This document shows positions 34,865-43,804 of a DNA stretch of 64,000 bases, piece after piece. Below the pieces are notes generated by a model that was not told the origin of the DNA, searched no databases, and was given only the letters and a program-made list of their open reading frames with translations. Within the stretch, counting starts at the first letter, position 1, and each line of letters begins with the position of its first letter. Position numbers and translations under genes: made by a program. Source of the stretch: Erythrobacter sp. NAP1 (lineage in GTDB: Bacteria > Pseudomonadota > Alphaproteobacteria > Sphingomonadales > Sphingomonadaceae); NCBI RefSeq assembly GCF_000152865.1, contig NZ_CH672390.1, positions 2,645,468 through 2,709,467 of the forward strand, given 5' to 3'.

Positions 34865-35569
34865 ATGCGTGAAGTGATTTTCGACACCGAAACGACCGGC
34901 CTCGATCCGAAAACCGGGGACCGAATGGTAGAAATCGGATGTGTCGAAATGGTCGGACGGGTCGAAACCGGGCGGTCCTACCACGCTTACTACAATCCGG
35001 AACGTGATATGCCATCTGCCGCAGAAGCGGTTCATGGGCTTTCGATCTCGTTCCTCGAAACCAAGCCCAGGTTTTCCGAAACCGCTGACGAGCTGCTGGA
35101 GTTTCTCGGCGATGCACCCCTAGTGGCGCACAATGCCGGGTTCGACTTCGGCTTCCTGAATGCAGAACTAGAACGCATCGGGCGCGAATCGATCGCGATG
35201 GACCGGATGGTCGACACCGTAGCTATCGCTCGCAAGAAGCATCCTGGCGCGAAGCTATCGCTGGATGCGCTTTGCACGCGCTACGGGATCGACCGCAGCC
35301 ACCGCGTAAAGCACGGCGCACTGCTTGACGCCGAATTGCTCGCGCAGGTCTATGTCGAACTAACAGGCGGCCGACAAATCGGCCTCGAATTGGCCGCGGA
35401 CACCGTCGAAGACCCACACGCTGCTGCAGAGAAGGTGGTCGAAACCGTCATCGGCAGGCGGTCGGACCAACCGTTTCGCGAACCCAGGCCGCATGCGGCG
35501 AGCGAGAATGAACTGGCCAGGCATCGCGAATTTGTCGAGGGGATCAAGGACGCGATCTGGGCTCGATAG
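34865..35569 (+). CDS. dnaQ: DNA polymerase III epsilon subunit (3'-5' proofreading exonuclease)
   Basis: A 234-residue DEDDh exonuclease. Exo I is IFDTETTGLDP (D7, E9), Exo II is HNAGFDFGFLNAEL and Exo III is HGALLDAELLAQVY. The C-terminal part contacts the polymerase alpha subunit. Length is normal. The coaE-dnaQ order is typical of the alphaproteobacterial origin region. Confidence 0.96.
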   Translation: MREVIFDTETTGLDPKTGDRMVEIGCVEMVGRVETGRSYHAYYNPERDMPSAAEAVHGLSISFLETKPRFSETADELLEFLGDAPLVAHNAGFDFGFLNAELERIGRESIAMDRMVDTVAIARKKHPGAKLSLDALCTRYGIDRSHRVKHGALLDAELLAQVYVELTGGRQIGLELAADTVEDPHAAAEKVVETVIGRRSDQPFREPRPHAASENELARHREFVEGIKDAIWAR

Positions 35570-35596
35570 GACTATCCAATAGGAGGAGTGGTGACG

Positions 35597-36160
35597 ATGG
35601 ATATCCGGATTTCAGGACATCAGGTTGAAACCGGCGCAGCGCTCCAGGAGCATGCCTCGGACCGGCTGGGGGGTATCGTCGACAAGTATTTCGACCGAGC
35701 GCTTTCTTCGCATGTGACCTTCGGAAAGGCACCTGCCGGAGCATTTTCCTGCGATATCGTCACGCACGTGACGCAGGGCATGATCCTCAAATCGCAGGCC
35801 AGCGCGCACGATGCTCACCATGCGCTCGACGAAGCGGCGGCCAAGATTGAGAAACAACTGCGTCGCTACAAAAGGCGGCTCAAGGATCGCCACGAACGCG
35901 CTCTGCAGGTGCGGGCAGAAGAAGAAGCTGCCTACACGATATTTGCCGCAGACGAAGCCGAAGAAGAGGCGCCCGCAGATGCGCCGCCCGTTATTGCGGA
36001 AACCAGCGTTGATATCCCGGAATCGAGCGTCGCCGATGCAGTCATGATGCTGGATTTGCGCGATACTCCGGCTCTCTTCTTCAAAAATGCTGGAACTGGT
36101 AGACATAATATGGTTTATCGCCGCGCAGATGGCTCGATCGGATGGGTTGAGCCGCGTTAG
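35597..36160 (+). CDS. hpf: Ribosome hibernation-promoting factor, long form
   Basis: A 187-residue protein. The S30AE domain covers about residues 1-100 (MDIRISGHQVETGAALQEHASDRL), a charged linker follows, and the C-terminal dimer domain (SVADAVMMLDLRDTPALFFKNAG) marks the long form that pairs ribosomes into 100S particles. ATG 35597 sits 8 bases after a full AGGAGGAG; two GTG codons just upstream are less likely. ptsN follows after 155 bases, as in many proteobacteria. Confidence 0.95.
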   Translation: MDIRISGHQVETGAALQEHASDRLGGIVDKYFDRALSSHVTFGKAPAGAFSCDIVTHVTQGMILKSQASAHDAHHALDEAAAKIEKQLRRYKRRLKDRHERALQVRAEEEAAYTIFAADEAEEEAPADAPPVIAETSVDIPESSVADAVMMLDLRDTPALFFKNAGTGRHNMVYRRADGSIGWVEPR

Positions 36161-36315
36161 GACCTCGATAACGTGAAACCGAATAGGTAATCACGAGGAT
36201 TGAGAGGGAGGTCCAACCCATTGAACTTGGCAGAACGGCCGCGTCATGTGCGGTCTCGCGCCATGTTTGGAGAATGATGAGCTTTGGTCCCACGGATTGA
36301 AGTGACCGGGATTTC

Positions 36316-36786
36316 GTGAACACAATGGACGTGAACATCAAATTCGAGCCTGAGGCTATTGGCTTCGCTCGCCTTACAACCAGTCAGCAGGTGCTGGACC
36401 AGCTCTCGCAGCTCTACATGAAGGCTTACGGCCTAGAGTCTGCGGATATTCTTGATGGTCTCGAACAGCGTGAATCGCTTGGCAGCACAGGTTTTGGCCG
36501 AGGCGTCGCTATCCCGCATTGCCGCAGTGCGTCGGTCAATCGTCCGACAATGGCGATCCTGAAGCTGGAGCAGCCGGTCGATTTCAAGGCGGCAGATGCT
36601 GTTCCAGTGAACCTCGCGTTCGGCCTCGTTTCTCCTGAGAACGCTGGTGCAACCCACTTACACGCGCTTGCTGCGATTTCGCGCATGGTGCGCGACGAAA
36701 CGATGCTCAGCGCGCTGACGGAAGCGCCTGATCCCGATGCCCTGTTTGGCTTATTGACCAATCAGCTTCTGCGCGATGCCGCCTGA
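36316..36786 (+). CDS. ptsN: PTS nitrogen-regulatory EIIA component
   Basis: A 156-residue EIIA(Ntr)-type protein. The phosphorylated histidine is in GVAIPHCRS, and the GxxxRE-like SLGSTGFGRG segment precedes it, as in PtsN. It belongs to the regulatory phosphotransferase chain that senses nitrogen and controls potassium and stress responses rather than sugar uptake. The start may be GTG 36316 or ATG 36325. It overlaps the next gene by 11 bases. Confidence 0.92.
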   Translation: MNTMDVNIKFEPEAIGFARLTTSQQVLDQLSQLYMKAYGLESADILDGLEQRESLGSTGFGRGVAIPHCRSASVNRPTMAILKLEQPVDFKAADAVPVNLAFGLVSPENAGATHLHALAAISRMVRDETMLSALTEAPDPDALFGLLTNQLLRDAA

Positions 36787-37243
36787 CGCAGGCCAGATGG
36801 AAGACGGCGCGAGCCAGCATTACCGCGCGCTTGAGCGACTCTATGCGTCGGCTCCGATCAATGATAAGTTTGCCTCTCGCCTCGAGATTTCGGGTGAAGG
36901 GCTCTCGCGGCTGACATTCTCGATCACAGAAGATGTCTACCACGCAGCAGGCGCTGCGCACGGGACAATCTATTTCAAGATGCTCGACGATGCCGCGTTC
37001 TATGCGGCGAACACGCTTGCTACCGATCGATTTCTCCTCACCACCAGCTTCAACCTTCATTTTACCAAGCCGGTGAGAGTGGGCGAGGTGATTGCAGAAG
37101 GTCGCTGGGTCAGCGGCAAGCGCCGGGTGTTCGTTGCCGAAAGTCGCCTGATCGACCAAGAAGGCGATGAGATCGGTCGCGGGACCGGCACTTTCATGCG
37201 CTCACGTATCGCGCTGTCGAGCCTCGACGGCTATTCGGCTTGA
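36776..37243 (+). CDS. PaaI-type hotdog thioesterase
   Basis: A 155-residue hotdog-fold protein. GAAHGTIYFKMLDDAAFYAANTL gives the central helix with the acidic residue, and TTSFNLHFTKPVRVGEVIAEGRWVSGKRRVFVAE is the typical PaaI/YbgC strand set. It likely hydrolyses an acyl-CoA; substrate unknown. ATG 36776 overlaps the ptsN end, and ATG 36797 is an alternative. Confidence 0.88.
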   Translation: MPPDAGQMEDGASQHYRALERLYASAPINDKFASRLEISGEGLSRLTFSITEDVYHAAGAAHGTIYFKMLDDAAFYAANTLATDRFLLTTSFNLHFTKPVRVGEVIAEGRWVSGKRRVFVAESRLIDQEGDEIGRGTGTFMRSRIALSSLDGYSA

Positions 37244-37259
37244 GGCGTGCGACCCCACA

Positions 37260-37595
37260 ATGAGTGAAAGACTGCCCACTCACCTCGAAGTGGCGGGGCT
37301 GATCCGTCTCGTCGAATCGCAGGGTGGCAGCGCCATGGTGCTAGCCAAGGGGGAGCGAGACGCAGGGACTGTCCTTATAGTAACCATGCATCGCGGGCAG
37401 GATGCCACGCTTTTCGAAAGAATGCCGCAACTCGACGGCACTCGGCCATTTATTTCAACCAAAGCACAAGATCCTGAAAAACCGATGGAATTTTCAGAGT
37501 ATCTCGACCGCCGAAAAAGCCAGGACCCCGACATCTGGATTATTGAGGTGGATATCGACGGTGGAGAACGGTTCGTCGAACTTCTCCCTCGTTAA
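37260..37595 (+). CDS. DUF1491-family protein
   Basis: A 111-residue cytosolic protein. It begins RLPTHLEVAGLIRLVESQGGSAMVLAKGERDAG and ends IWIIEVDIDGGERFVELL, the full DUF1491 pattern common in alphaproteobacteria. Function is unknown. It starts 16 bases after the thioesterase stop, so the two are probably one unit. Confidence 0.88.
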   Translation: MSERLPTHLEVAGLIRLVESQGGSAMVLAKGERDAGTVLIVTMHRGQDATLFERMPQLDGTRPFISTKAQDPEKPMEFSEYLDRRKSQDPDIWIIEVDIDGGERFVELLPR

Positions 37596-37795
37596 CTTGA
37601 CTTAGTTTCAGTTGTGACTATTTGGCCGCGAGCTTCCAGACGCGCAGGCCTTTTCGAGCGATAATTCGATCGCTTGTCTTGGCACGCAGACGGGGGGCAG
37701 CCGGCAGGCACAACCAGGACCTACCTCTCAAGACGAAAAATCGTCATGGTCCTCACCTGCGTCGGAGCTTGCTCACCGCATAAAAAGTACAACCG

Positions 37796-38461
37796 ATGGG
37801 TCATAAGACGTACTCGTTGAGTGCGGTCGCAGTAGCAGCGGCTGCCAGTTTGAGTTTCTCCAGCGCAGATAGCGCTGTCGCATCCGCCCAAGATGCACCT
37901 GCAGTGTCCCAGATGGACGTTGCACAGCCGGTCCAAGAGACCGTCGAGATCGTGCCCCAGCAGCCGGTCTTCGTTTCCGAAGAAGTCGTGCAGCCGCTCG
38001 AAGACGCGAGCGCCGACGAAATTGCTGATTCAGAACTTCAGGCCTCTACGCTCCGTGAGCTCGTTGGCAAGGTCACCACGCCTGACAAGCTTTCCGAGCA
38101 AATGCACTGCCTTGCTGGTGCCGTCTATTTCGAATCGCGCGGTGAGCCGCTTGATGGCCAGCTGGCCGTCGCGCAAGTCGTGATCAACCGCTCCGAAGAT
38201 CGCCGATGGCCGGCGAGTTATTGCGGTGTTGTCTACCAGCGAGCCCAGTTCTCTTTCGTTCGCGGTGGCCGCATGCCGCAGATCAACAAGTCTTCCAATG
38301 CTTGGAAGCGTGCAAAAGCCGTCGCGAAGATCGCACATGAAGGCCTGTGGGAATCGAAAGCGTCCGACGCGGTCTACTTCCACGCCAATTACGTTCGCCC
38401 AGGCTGGAGCCGTCGCAAGACTCGGCTCGCCCAGATCGATACGCACATCTTCTATCGCTGA
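37796..38461 (+). CDS. SleB-type cell-wall hydrolase
   Basis: A 221-residue exported protein with a signal peptide ending near SAVASAQ (residue 31). A linker rich in Val, Pro and Glu leads to a C-terminal Hydrolase_2 domain: HCLAGAVYFESRGEPLDGQLAVAQVVINR, with the catalytic glutamate in FESRGE, and VYQRAQFSFVRGG. It probably cleaves peptidoglycan. About 200 bases upstream contain no other gene. A strong terminator follows. Confidence 0.9.
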   Translation: MGHKTYSLSAVAVAAAASLSFSSADSAVASAQDAPAVSQMDVAQPVQETVEIVPQQPVFVSEEVVQPLEDASADEIADSELQASTLRELVGKVTTPDKLSEQMHCLAGAVYFESRGEPLDGQLAVAQVVINRSEDRRWPASYCGVVYQRAQFSFVRGGRMPQINKSSNAWKRAKAVAKIAHEGLWESKASDAVYFHANYVRPGWSRRKTRLAQIDTHIFYR

Positions 38462-38487
38462 GCCCTGGTTCGCACTGAAAACAGGAG

Positions 38488-38514
38488 ACCCCGCCCTAAC
38501 CGGCGGGGTTTTTT
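38488..38514 (+). terminator. Rho-independent terminator of the cell-wall hydrolase gene
   Basis: Arms ACCCCGCC (38488-38495) and GGCGGGGT (38502-38509) pair perfectly, followed by a run of T. It lies 27 bases after the stop and just before the convergent xth stop. Confidence 0.92.
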
Positions 38515-38524
38515 GTGCGTCAGA

Positions 38525-39331
38525 TCAGAAGTTCAGTTTTGCCCAGGTCGGCGCATGATCGCTCGCCTTTTCGCGCCCGCGATGCTCTCGATCGACGCCT
38601 ACGCTCACCAGTCGATCGGCAAGTTCGGGTGACAAAAGAATGTGGTCGATCCGAAAGCCATGATCGCGTTGCCATGCACCGGCCTGGTAATCCCAGTAAG
38701 TCCACACCCCCCCACGCGGATTGTGGGTGCGCAGAGCATCGGTCCATCCGTCGGCAAGGAGACGTGCGTACGCAGCGCGCGATTCCGGCTGCATGAGGGC
38801 ATCCGAGGCCATCGCTTTCACCGAGAATACATCGTCATCTTCGGGAATGACGTTGAAATCGCCAAGGACTGCGGCAGGCACCTCGCTTTCCCAGATTTGC
38901 GCCATTCGGCCGCGGAGCTTTTCCATCCAGGCGAGCTTGTAGTCGAACTTCGGACCAGGCTGCGGATTGCCGTTGGGCAGATAAATGCAGACAATCCGGC
39001 AGGTTGAACTTTCGCGCGTAACGTCGACTTCGAGATAACGCGCCTGCTCACCCTCACCTTCCTTGGGCCCATCGATGCCGAGCCCGCGCTGGACTTCCTT
39101 GGCCGAGTAACCCGCCTTGGTATCCGCGAGGATCGCAACGCCGTTAAAGGCTTTCTGGCCATGCCAGATCGCCTGATAGCCAAGTTCCTCGAATTCGGAG
39201 GCGGGGAAGTCCTTGTCCTGGCTTTTCACTTCCTGAAGGCAAGCGACTGCGGGCCGCGTTTCCTCGAGCCATTCCTTGAGCCGCGGCAGGCGCGCCTTGA
39301 TACCGTTGATGTTGTAGGTCGCGATTTTCAT
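38525..39331 (-). CDS. xth: Exodeoxyribonuclease III
   Basis: A 268-residue AP endonuclease and 3'-5' exonuclease for base-excision repair. Motifs: ATYNINGIKARLPRL, CLQEVKSQD (metal glutamate), GDFNVIPEDDDVF and SDHAPTWAKL at the end. ATG 39331 starts the conserved MKIATYN; four codons upstream are not conserved. Confidence 0.96.
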   Translation of the reverse strand: MKIATYNINGIKARLPRLKEWLEETRPAVACLQEVKSQDKDFPASEFEELGYQAIWHGQKAFNGVAILADTKAGYSAKEVQRGLGIDGPKEGEGEQARYLEVDVTRESSTCRIVCIYLPNGNPQPGPKFDYKLAWMEKLRGRMAQIWESEVPAAVLGDFNVIPEDDDVFSVKAMASDALMQPESRAAYARLLADGWTDALRTHNPRGGVWTYWDYQAGAWQRDHGFRIDHILLSPELADRLVSVGVDREHRGREKASDHAPTWAKLNF

Positions 39332-39380
39332 GGCGCTATCCATGACGGATAGTGGCGAGCGCGTCTATCGCTTGGTGAGA

Positions 39381-39710
39381 CTAGATCCCGAAGCTCGAGC
39401 CGCAGCCACAACCGGCAGCAGCATTGGGATTTTCGACGCGGAAAGCGGCACCGCCCAGCGATTCGACAAAATCGACGACGCTGCCGTCGACGAGGTCGAG
39501 GCTGACCGGATCGACAACCAGCTTCACGCCGTCGGTTTCGCTCACCGCATCATCGCTGTCGGCACCATCGGCGAGGTCGAACTTGTACTGAAAGCCAGAA
39601 CAGCCCCCTCCCTCTACCGACAGGCGAAGGATTGCTGGCTTGGTCTGCTTTTCGGCAATCCAGGCAACGCGCTTGGCCGCGGCAGGGGTCAGTGTGAGTG
39701 TTTGGCTCAT
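39381..39710 (-). CDS. erpA: A-type iron-sulfur cluster carrier (ErpA/IscA family)
   Basis: A 109-residue protein with the three cluster-binding cysteines at C37 (EGGGCSGFQY), C101 and C103 (AGCGCGSSF). It passes Fe-S clusters to target enzymes. Subfamily (ErpA, IscA or SufA) is not certain; the single stand-alone gene fits ErpA. It lies upstream of xth on the same strand with 49 bases between. Confidence 0.92.
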   Translation of the reverse strand: MSQTLTLTPAAAKRVAWIAEKQTKPAILRLSVEGGGCSGFQYKFDLADGADSDDAVSETDGVKLVVDPVSLDLVDGSVVDFVESLGGAAFRVENPNAAAGCGCGSSFGI

Positions 39711-39759
39711 TAGTGCGATTTAGGGGCGTCAGATTGAATCACAAGTCTGTGCGGTGCTG

Positions 39760-40191
39760 TTAGGCGTGCTGAATATAGTCGCGCAGCGCCGCAGCCTCAT
39801 GCTCGACCTCGTCAATCTTGTGTTTCACCAGATCACCGATTGAGATGAACGCGACAAGTTTGTCGTTGTCGACCACAGGGAAGTGACGGAAGCGCCGCTT
39901 CGTCATCAGCGCGAGCGCGTCATCGATCAATGTCGTGGGCTCAACCGTGACGGCGGGCGATGTCATGATGTCGCCAACGGTCATGTCGAGCGCATCATGG
40001 CCGCTTTCGGCGAGGCGATAGACAACGTCGCGCTCCGAAATGATCCCAGCGATTTTGCCGTCCCGCATGACGGGTAGGGCACCGATCCGCTTGCCGGCCA
40101 GCAGACTCACTGCCTCGGCAACAGGTGTTGTGACTTCGCAGGAGATGATGTCGGTTGCGTCCCGGTCCCCTATAATTTTGGAGATAGTCAT
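39760..40191 (-). CDS. CBS-domain pair protein
   Basis: A 143-residue protein made of two CBS domains: GKRIGALPVMRDGKIAGIISERDVVYRL and MTKRRFRHFPVVDNDKLVAFISIGDLVKH. Such stand-alone pairs bind adenine nucleotides or NAD(H) and act as energy sensors; the partner is unknown. ATG 40191 follows a GAGAGGAG ribosome-binding site and starts the conserved sequence. Confidence 0.92.
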   Translation of the reverse strand: MTISKIIGDRDATDIISCEVTTPVAEAVSLLAGKRIGALPVMRDGKIAGIISERDVVYRLAESGHDALDMTVGDIMTSPAVTVEPTTLIDDALALMTKRRFRHFPVVDNDKLVAFISIGDLVKHKIDEVEHEAAALRDYIQHA

Positions 40192-40340
40192 TGGGGTGCT
40201 CCTCTCTACCTCAACGAAAATGCCACCAATGCAGCCAAAAGGCGAGTCTGGCGTGGATTTAGCCCGCATTGCCTCCACTTTGCCGCTCGGTCCGTAGCTT
40301 TCGCATTGCAATGTAACGACGCGAGCCGCATGTGACACCG

Positions 40341-40655
40341 ATGGTCAAGAAATCCCCCCTCGACGACCCCGAGAACGCCGCCCACGCATGGGCGCGCTAT
40401 CGCAGCATCATGAAAGTGCTGCTCGGCGTGACGATTGCGACGGTTTTGCTCGCGATTGGGATTCTCTACGCATTCAACGGCATGGTGTCGGTTCACTTCT
40501 ACATCGCGGTCGCGTTGGGGATCAGCTTCACCATGCTGCTCGGCGGAGGCTTGATGGGTCTCGTGTTTCTGTCAAACGGAACCGGCCACGACGAATCGGT
40601 CGACAATCGGTTGCCGGGCAAAGATGAGTTCTGGTCCCCGAAGGACAACGACTAG
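40341..40655 (+). CDS. Small two-helix membrane protein
   Basis: A 104-residue protein with two membrane segments (about residues 27-48, [20 protein letters not shown], and 55-80, [24 protein letters not shown]) and charged ends ([12 protein letters not shown]). I do not recognise a characterised family; sphingomonad genomes carry similar hypothetical proteins. A GTG at 40332 is an alternative start. It converges on the 2Fe-2S gene with a 4-base overlap. Confidence 0.75.
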   Translation: MVKKSPLDDPENAAHAWARYRSIMKVLLGVTIATVLLAIGILYAFNGMVSVHFYIAVALGISFTMLLGGGLMGLVFLSNGTGHDESVDNRLPGKDEFWSPKDND

Positions 40656-41065
40656 GACGCCCCCGGAGCCTTCAGTCGGAATTCTTCGACAGGTTGCCCG
40701 CCAATGAGATGCTCATCGACAATCCGGTCAAGCACTTCTGGACGGCAAGAATGATACCAGACGCCATCAGGCCATACGACCGCGATCGGTCCGTGCGAGC
40801 AGATCTGAAGGCAATCAGCCTTCGTCCTTTGAATGCCACCGGGCCCCTTTGGGTGCCCCTGTGTCCTCTTAGGCCCCACCAGACCACGGTTCTTGAGCGT
40901 GTCTTTGAGGTGCTGCCAAGCGACTTCACCCTCTTCTCGTGAGCAGCATTTTTGCTTTTCCGAAAGCGCACACAGGAAGATCTGTCGCTCAATCCGGTTC
41001 TCGTCGTTCGAACCGTATTTCTTGGCCAGCGCCGTTTCGGCTGCAAGCCGGTCAATCTCACTCAT
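40652..41065 (-). CDS. Thioredoxin-like 2Fe-2S ferredoxin-domain protein
   Basis: A 137-residue protein. [12 protein letters not shown] gives the first cluster cysteines and [23 protein letters not shown] the second pair, the pattern of thioredoxin-fold 2Fe-2S ferredoxins (COG3411). It may carry electrons or sense iron/redox state. The start overlaps the stop of the S9 peptidase gene (ATGA), so the two are translationally coupled. Confidence 0.87.
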   Translation of the reverse strand: MSEIDRLAAETALAKKYGSNDENRIERQIFLCALSEKQKCCSREEGEVAWQHLKDTLKNRGLVGPKRTQGHPKGPGGIQRTKADCLQICSHGPIAVVWPDGVWYHSCRPEVLDRIVDEHLIGGQPVEEFRLKAPGAS

Positions 41066-43227
41066 TCGGTATCATCTTCTTTGTTCAGCCAGCGATTGAG
41101 CCAGGCAAACACCGTCTCATGCCACTGTAGCGAGTTTCTCGCGCCTAGGACCCAGTGGTTCTCGTCGGGAAATACGAGCAATTGCGAAGGAATTCCGCGC
41201 TCTTGCAAGGCGGTGAAGCTTTGAATTCCCTGAGTGTATGGAACGCGGAAATCCAGCTCGCCCGTGATGACAAGCATGGGCGTCTGCCAGTTGTCTACGT
41301 GATTGACGGGGTTCCAGCGTTCATAAGTCTCGCGCGCTTCGCTGTAGGAGCCGCCGAAATCCCAGCGCGGGAACCACAATTCCTCGGTCGAATAGTAGAA
41401 GCTGCGCAAGTCGAACAGCCCATCGTGCTGGACAAGGCAATCGAAACGCTCAGGCCAGCGCCCGGCGATCCAGTTGACCATGTATCCGCCGTAACTTGCT
41501 CCCATCGCGCAGGCGCGTGAGCCGTCAATCTGGGGATCTAGCTCAAGCGCAGCGGCCAGACCTTTCTGGAGGTCTTCCAGCGGCTTGCCGCCCCAATCGC
41601 GGTTGATCGAGTCCATGAATTCCTGCCCGTATCCGGCCGACCCATGGAAATCGACCGAGATCACAGCGTAGCCTTGGCTCGCGACCACACGGGGATTCCA
41701 GCGTGATGACCAGCCGTCGCTGAAAGAGCCTTGCGGGCCGCCATGAATGTAAAGGATCGCAGGGATCGGACCTTCCTGTTCCTCCAGCCTTGTGATCTGG
41801 CCCCGGACTGTATCTCCGTTGGCGCCTGTGAAACTGAAGCGGGTGGTCACGGTCGAGGCGAACTCTCCCATCCGCGTCGTGACCGCATCAGTCAGTGGGC
41901 GCGCTTCGCTGCTCCCTACTGCAAGGTAAAGCTCATTGGGCACACCGATCGAATCGCGCGTGAAGAGCATCCTATCGCCCGGCAATGGTCTCAAACTGCC
42001 GATATGAGCTTCGTTTCCGGCGATAAGGTTGAGCTCGGTAACCTCGCCGCTCATGGGATTGATACGAAATGCCGGCGTATCCAAGACGTCCGCAGCGGTA
42101 GCCAGCAGGTATGACCCGTCTGCGCTCCAGCTGAGGCTGCCGAATGACAGGTCAGTGTTCTGTGTAAGAGCGCGGGTCTCCCCTGATTGAAGATCGCGAA
42201 GGTGCACCACCATGCGGTCTGATTCGTAACCGGGGCGCGCCATGGCGAGATAAGCGAGCGTTGACCCATCGGGCGACGGTGCAGGTGAGGAATCATGCGC
42301 GGGATTGGCTGATGTCAGCTCGACCGGTGCACTTCCCGACAGGTCAGACCAGTAAATGTCGAGATCGGTGGAGGTCGGCTCCTCTGCGCCCGCTCGGCGA
42401 GCGACGAAATAGACGCCCGACCCATCCGGTGCCCAGGCAATATCTCCGCTGCCGCCAAATGGCTTCGTCGGAGTATTGCCAACCAGTGCGTTGTCGGCGC
42501 TGCCGCCGTCCAATGGCGTGCCGTCGCCGGTAACTTTGCCGTTCTCCAAGCTGAATACGAAAACACGGTTGAAGTGGCCCGGCCGCGTCCAGGTATCCCA
42601 GTGGCGATAGAAACCATTATTTCCATCGTAGAGCCGACCGCTGCCTGTCGCTCCTTCATTACTTTCGCATTCAAGTTGCTCGCAATCGCGATCTATCTCG
42701 GCCCAGAGCGCAATCGCATCGCCTGTCGGGGCAAGCTTGAAGCCGCCAATGTCCGTACCCTCGATATCAGCGACAGGCATGGGGCCTGTGACATTGCCGT
42801 TTGCCTCAAGCGCAACTCTCCACACGCGAACGCGATCCTCAGCCTCTTCGTCCGTGTTGTCTGCGCTCAGAAAATAAAGAAAATCATCGGGACCAAATGT
42901 TAGACCATAACCCGAGATCCCGAGATCGAAAGAGATTGGCTCGCTTCCCGGCTGAGTTAGATCAATAATGAAATGGCGCGGCGTTCGCTTGAGAGTGTCA
43001 GGGTCGGTGATCGTAACCGAATAGACAGCGTATCGACCGTCGCTCGTCGCAGTGGGACCGCCTAACCGCGGCATCGTCACAAGATCGCGAGCGGACATGG
43101 GCGTCTTGCTGACGCCTTCGATAGCTTTGTGAGAAACCGACTCGCCATGATCCTCTGCAAGCAGAGGGGCTGAGCCAAACGATGCCAGAGCCGTGAAGGC
43201 GGCTCCTGTCAGAAGCTTCCATCCCAT
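41062..43227 (-). CDS. S9-family prolyl oligopeptidase-type peptidase
   Basis: A 721-residue exported protein; the signal peptide ends near APLLAED (residue 26). An N-terminal beta-propeller (about residues 45-430) limits access to a C-terminal alpha/beta hydrolase. The nucleophile is in [12 protein letters not shown], the aspartate in [12 protein letters not shown] and the histidine in DENHWVLG. It likely acts in the periplasm on short peptides (acylaminoacyl- or dipeptidyl-peptidase type). Confidence 0.94.
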   Translation of the reverse strand: MGWKLLTGAAFTALASFGSAPLLAEDHGESVSHKAIEGVSKTPMSARDLVTMPRLGGPTATSDGRYAVYSVTITDPDTLKRTPRHFIIDLTQPGSEPISFDLGISGYGLTFGPDDFLYFLSADNTDEEAEDRVRVWRVALEANGNVTGPMPVADIEGTDIGGFKLAPTGDAIALWAEIDRDCEQLECESNEGATGSGRLYDGNNGFYRHWDTWTRPGHFNRVFVFSLENGKVTGDGTPLDGGSADNALVGNTPTKPFGGSGDIAWAPDGSGVYFVARRAGAEEPTSTDLDIYWSDLSGSAPVELTSANPAHDSSPAPSPDGSTLAYLAMARPGYESDRMVVHLRDLQSGETRALTQNTDLSFGSLSWSADGSYLLATAADVLDTPAFRINPMSGEVTELNLIAGNEAHIGSLRPLPGDRMLFTRDSIGVPNELYLAVGSSEARPLTDAVTTRMGEFASTVTTRFSFTGANGDTVRGQITRLEEQEGPIPAILYIHGGPQGSFSDGWSSRWNPRVVASQGYAVISVDFHGSAGYGQEFMDSINRDWGGKPLEDLQKGLAAALELDPQIDGSRACAMGASYGGYMVNWIAGRWPERFDCLVQHDGLFDLRSFYYSTEELWFPRWDFGGSYSEARETYERWNPVNHVDNWQTPMLVITGELDFRVPYTQGIQSFTALQERGIPSQLLVFPDENHWVLGARNSLQWHETVFAWLNRWLNKEDDTE

Positions 43228-43283
43228 AAAGGGGAGTTAACGTGCCTCGCTCAGATATTCCAGCGAAAGTCCCGTGTGAGGAA

Positions 43284-43754
43284 TCAGCTACGCTTGCCAG
43301 CGATCCGCGCGATCTCGGCCTGGACCATCTTCTCGACCATTCCCGGCAGGTTCTGATCCAGCCATTCGGCTAGCATCGGTCGAAGCAACTCGCGCGTCAG
43401 TCCCTCCAGCGAGGTTTCGCCCGATCGAACAATCTGCGGCTTGGCGGGTGGCTCTGACAGCATCGCAAGCGCCGCAAGGTTTTCCTGCATGGCGCCGCGA
43501 ACGGCCTCGGTGATGAGCGGTTCGCTTGCATCCTCGCCTTCGACCTCGACAACCTCGTCAAGTTCCATCTCCGCGAGGTCGAGCACTTCTTCCTCGGGCT
43601 CGGATTCTTCGCGCGCTTCTTCGGTCTTTGGCGTAGCGCGTGCCCGCGTCTTGAATGCGGCTTCGCGGCTGTCGCGATCCATCACTTTCTTGATCGATTC
43701 GAGAATTTCTTCAACCGATGCCCCGGTATCCGAAGCGCCACCATCATTCGCCAC
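43284..43754 (-). CDS. popZ: PopZ-like polar organising protein (DUF2497)
   Basis: A 156-residue protein. A short N-terminal helix (SVEEILESIKKVMDRD) is followed by an acidic, disordered linker (about residues 38-80, rich in Glu) and a C-terminal helical DUF2497 domain (LEGLTRELLRPMLAEWLDQNLPGMVEKMVQAEIARIAG). This is the layout of Caulobacter PopZ, which anchors ParB-parS at the pole. The start appears to be GTG. It lies behind tolC, as PopZ genes often do. Confidence 0.87.
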   Translation of the reverse strand: MANDGGASDTGASVEEILESIKKVMDRDSREAAFKTRARATPKTEEAREESEPEEEVLDLAEMELDEVVEVEGEDASEPLITEAVRGAMQENLAALAMLSEPPAKPQIVRSGETSLEGLTRELLRPMLAEWLDQNLPGMVEKMVQAEIARIAGKRS

Positions 43755-43804
43755 GACAAATCCTTCGCAAACGCGCGTTAACCATTCGAATCACTACTTT
43801 AGTG

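Noticed and set aside
36083..36155. A stretch at the end of hpf (GCTGGAACTGGTAGACATAA) that resembles the start of a leucine tRNA
   Set aside because: It encodes the conserved HPF dimer domain (KNAGTGRHNMVYRRADGS) and cannot form a full cloverleaf with a CCA-proximal stem.
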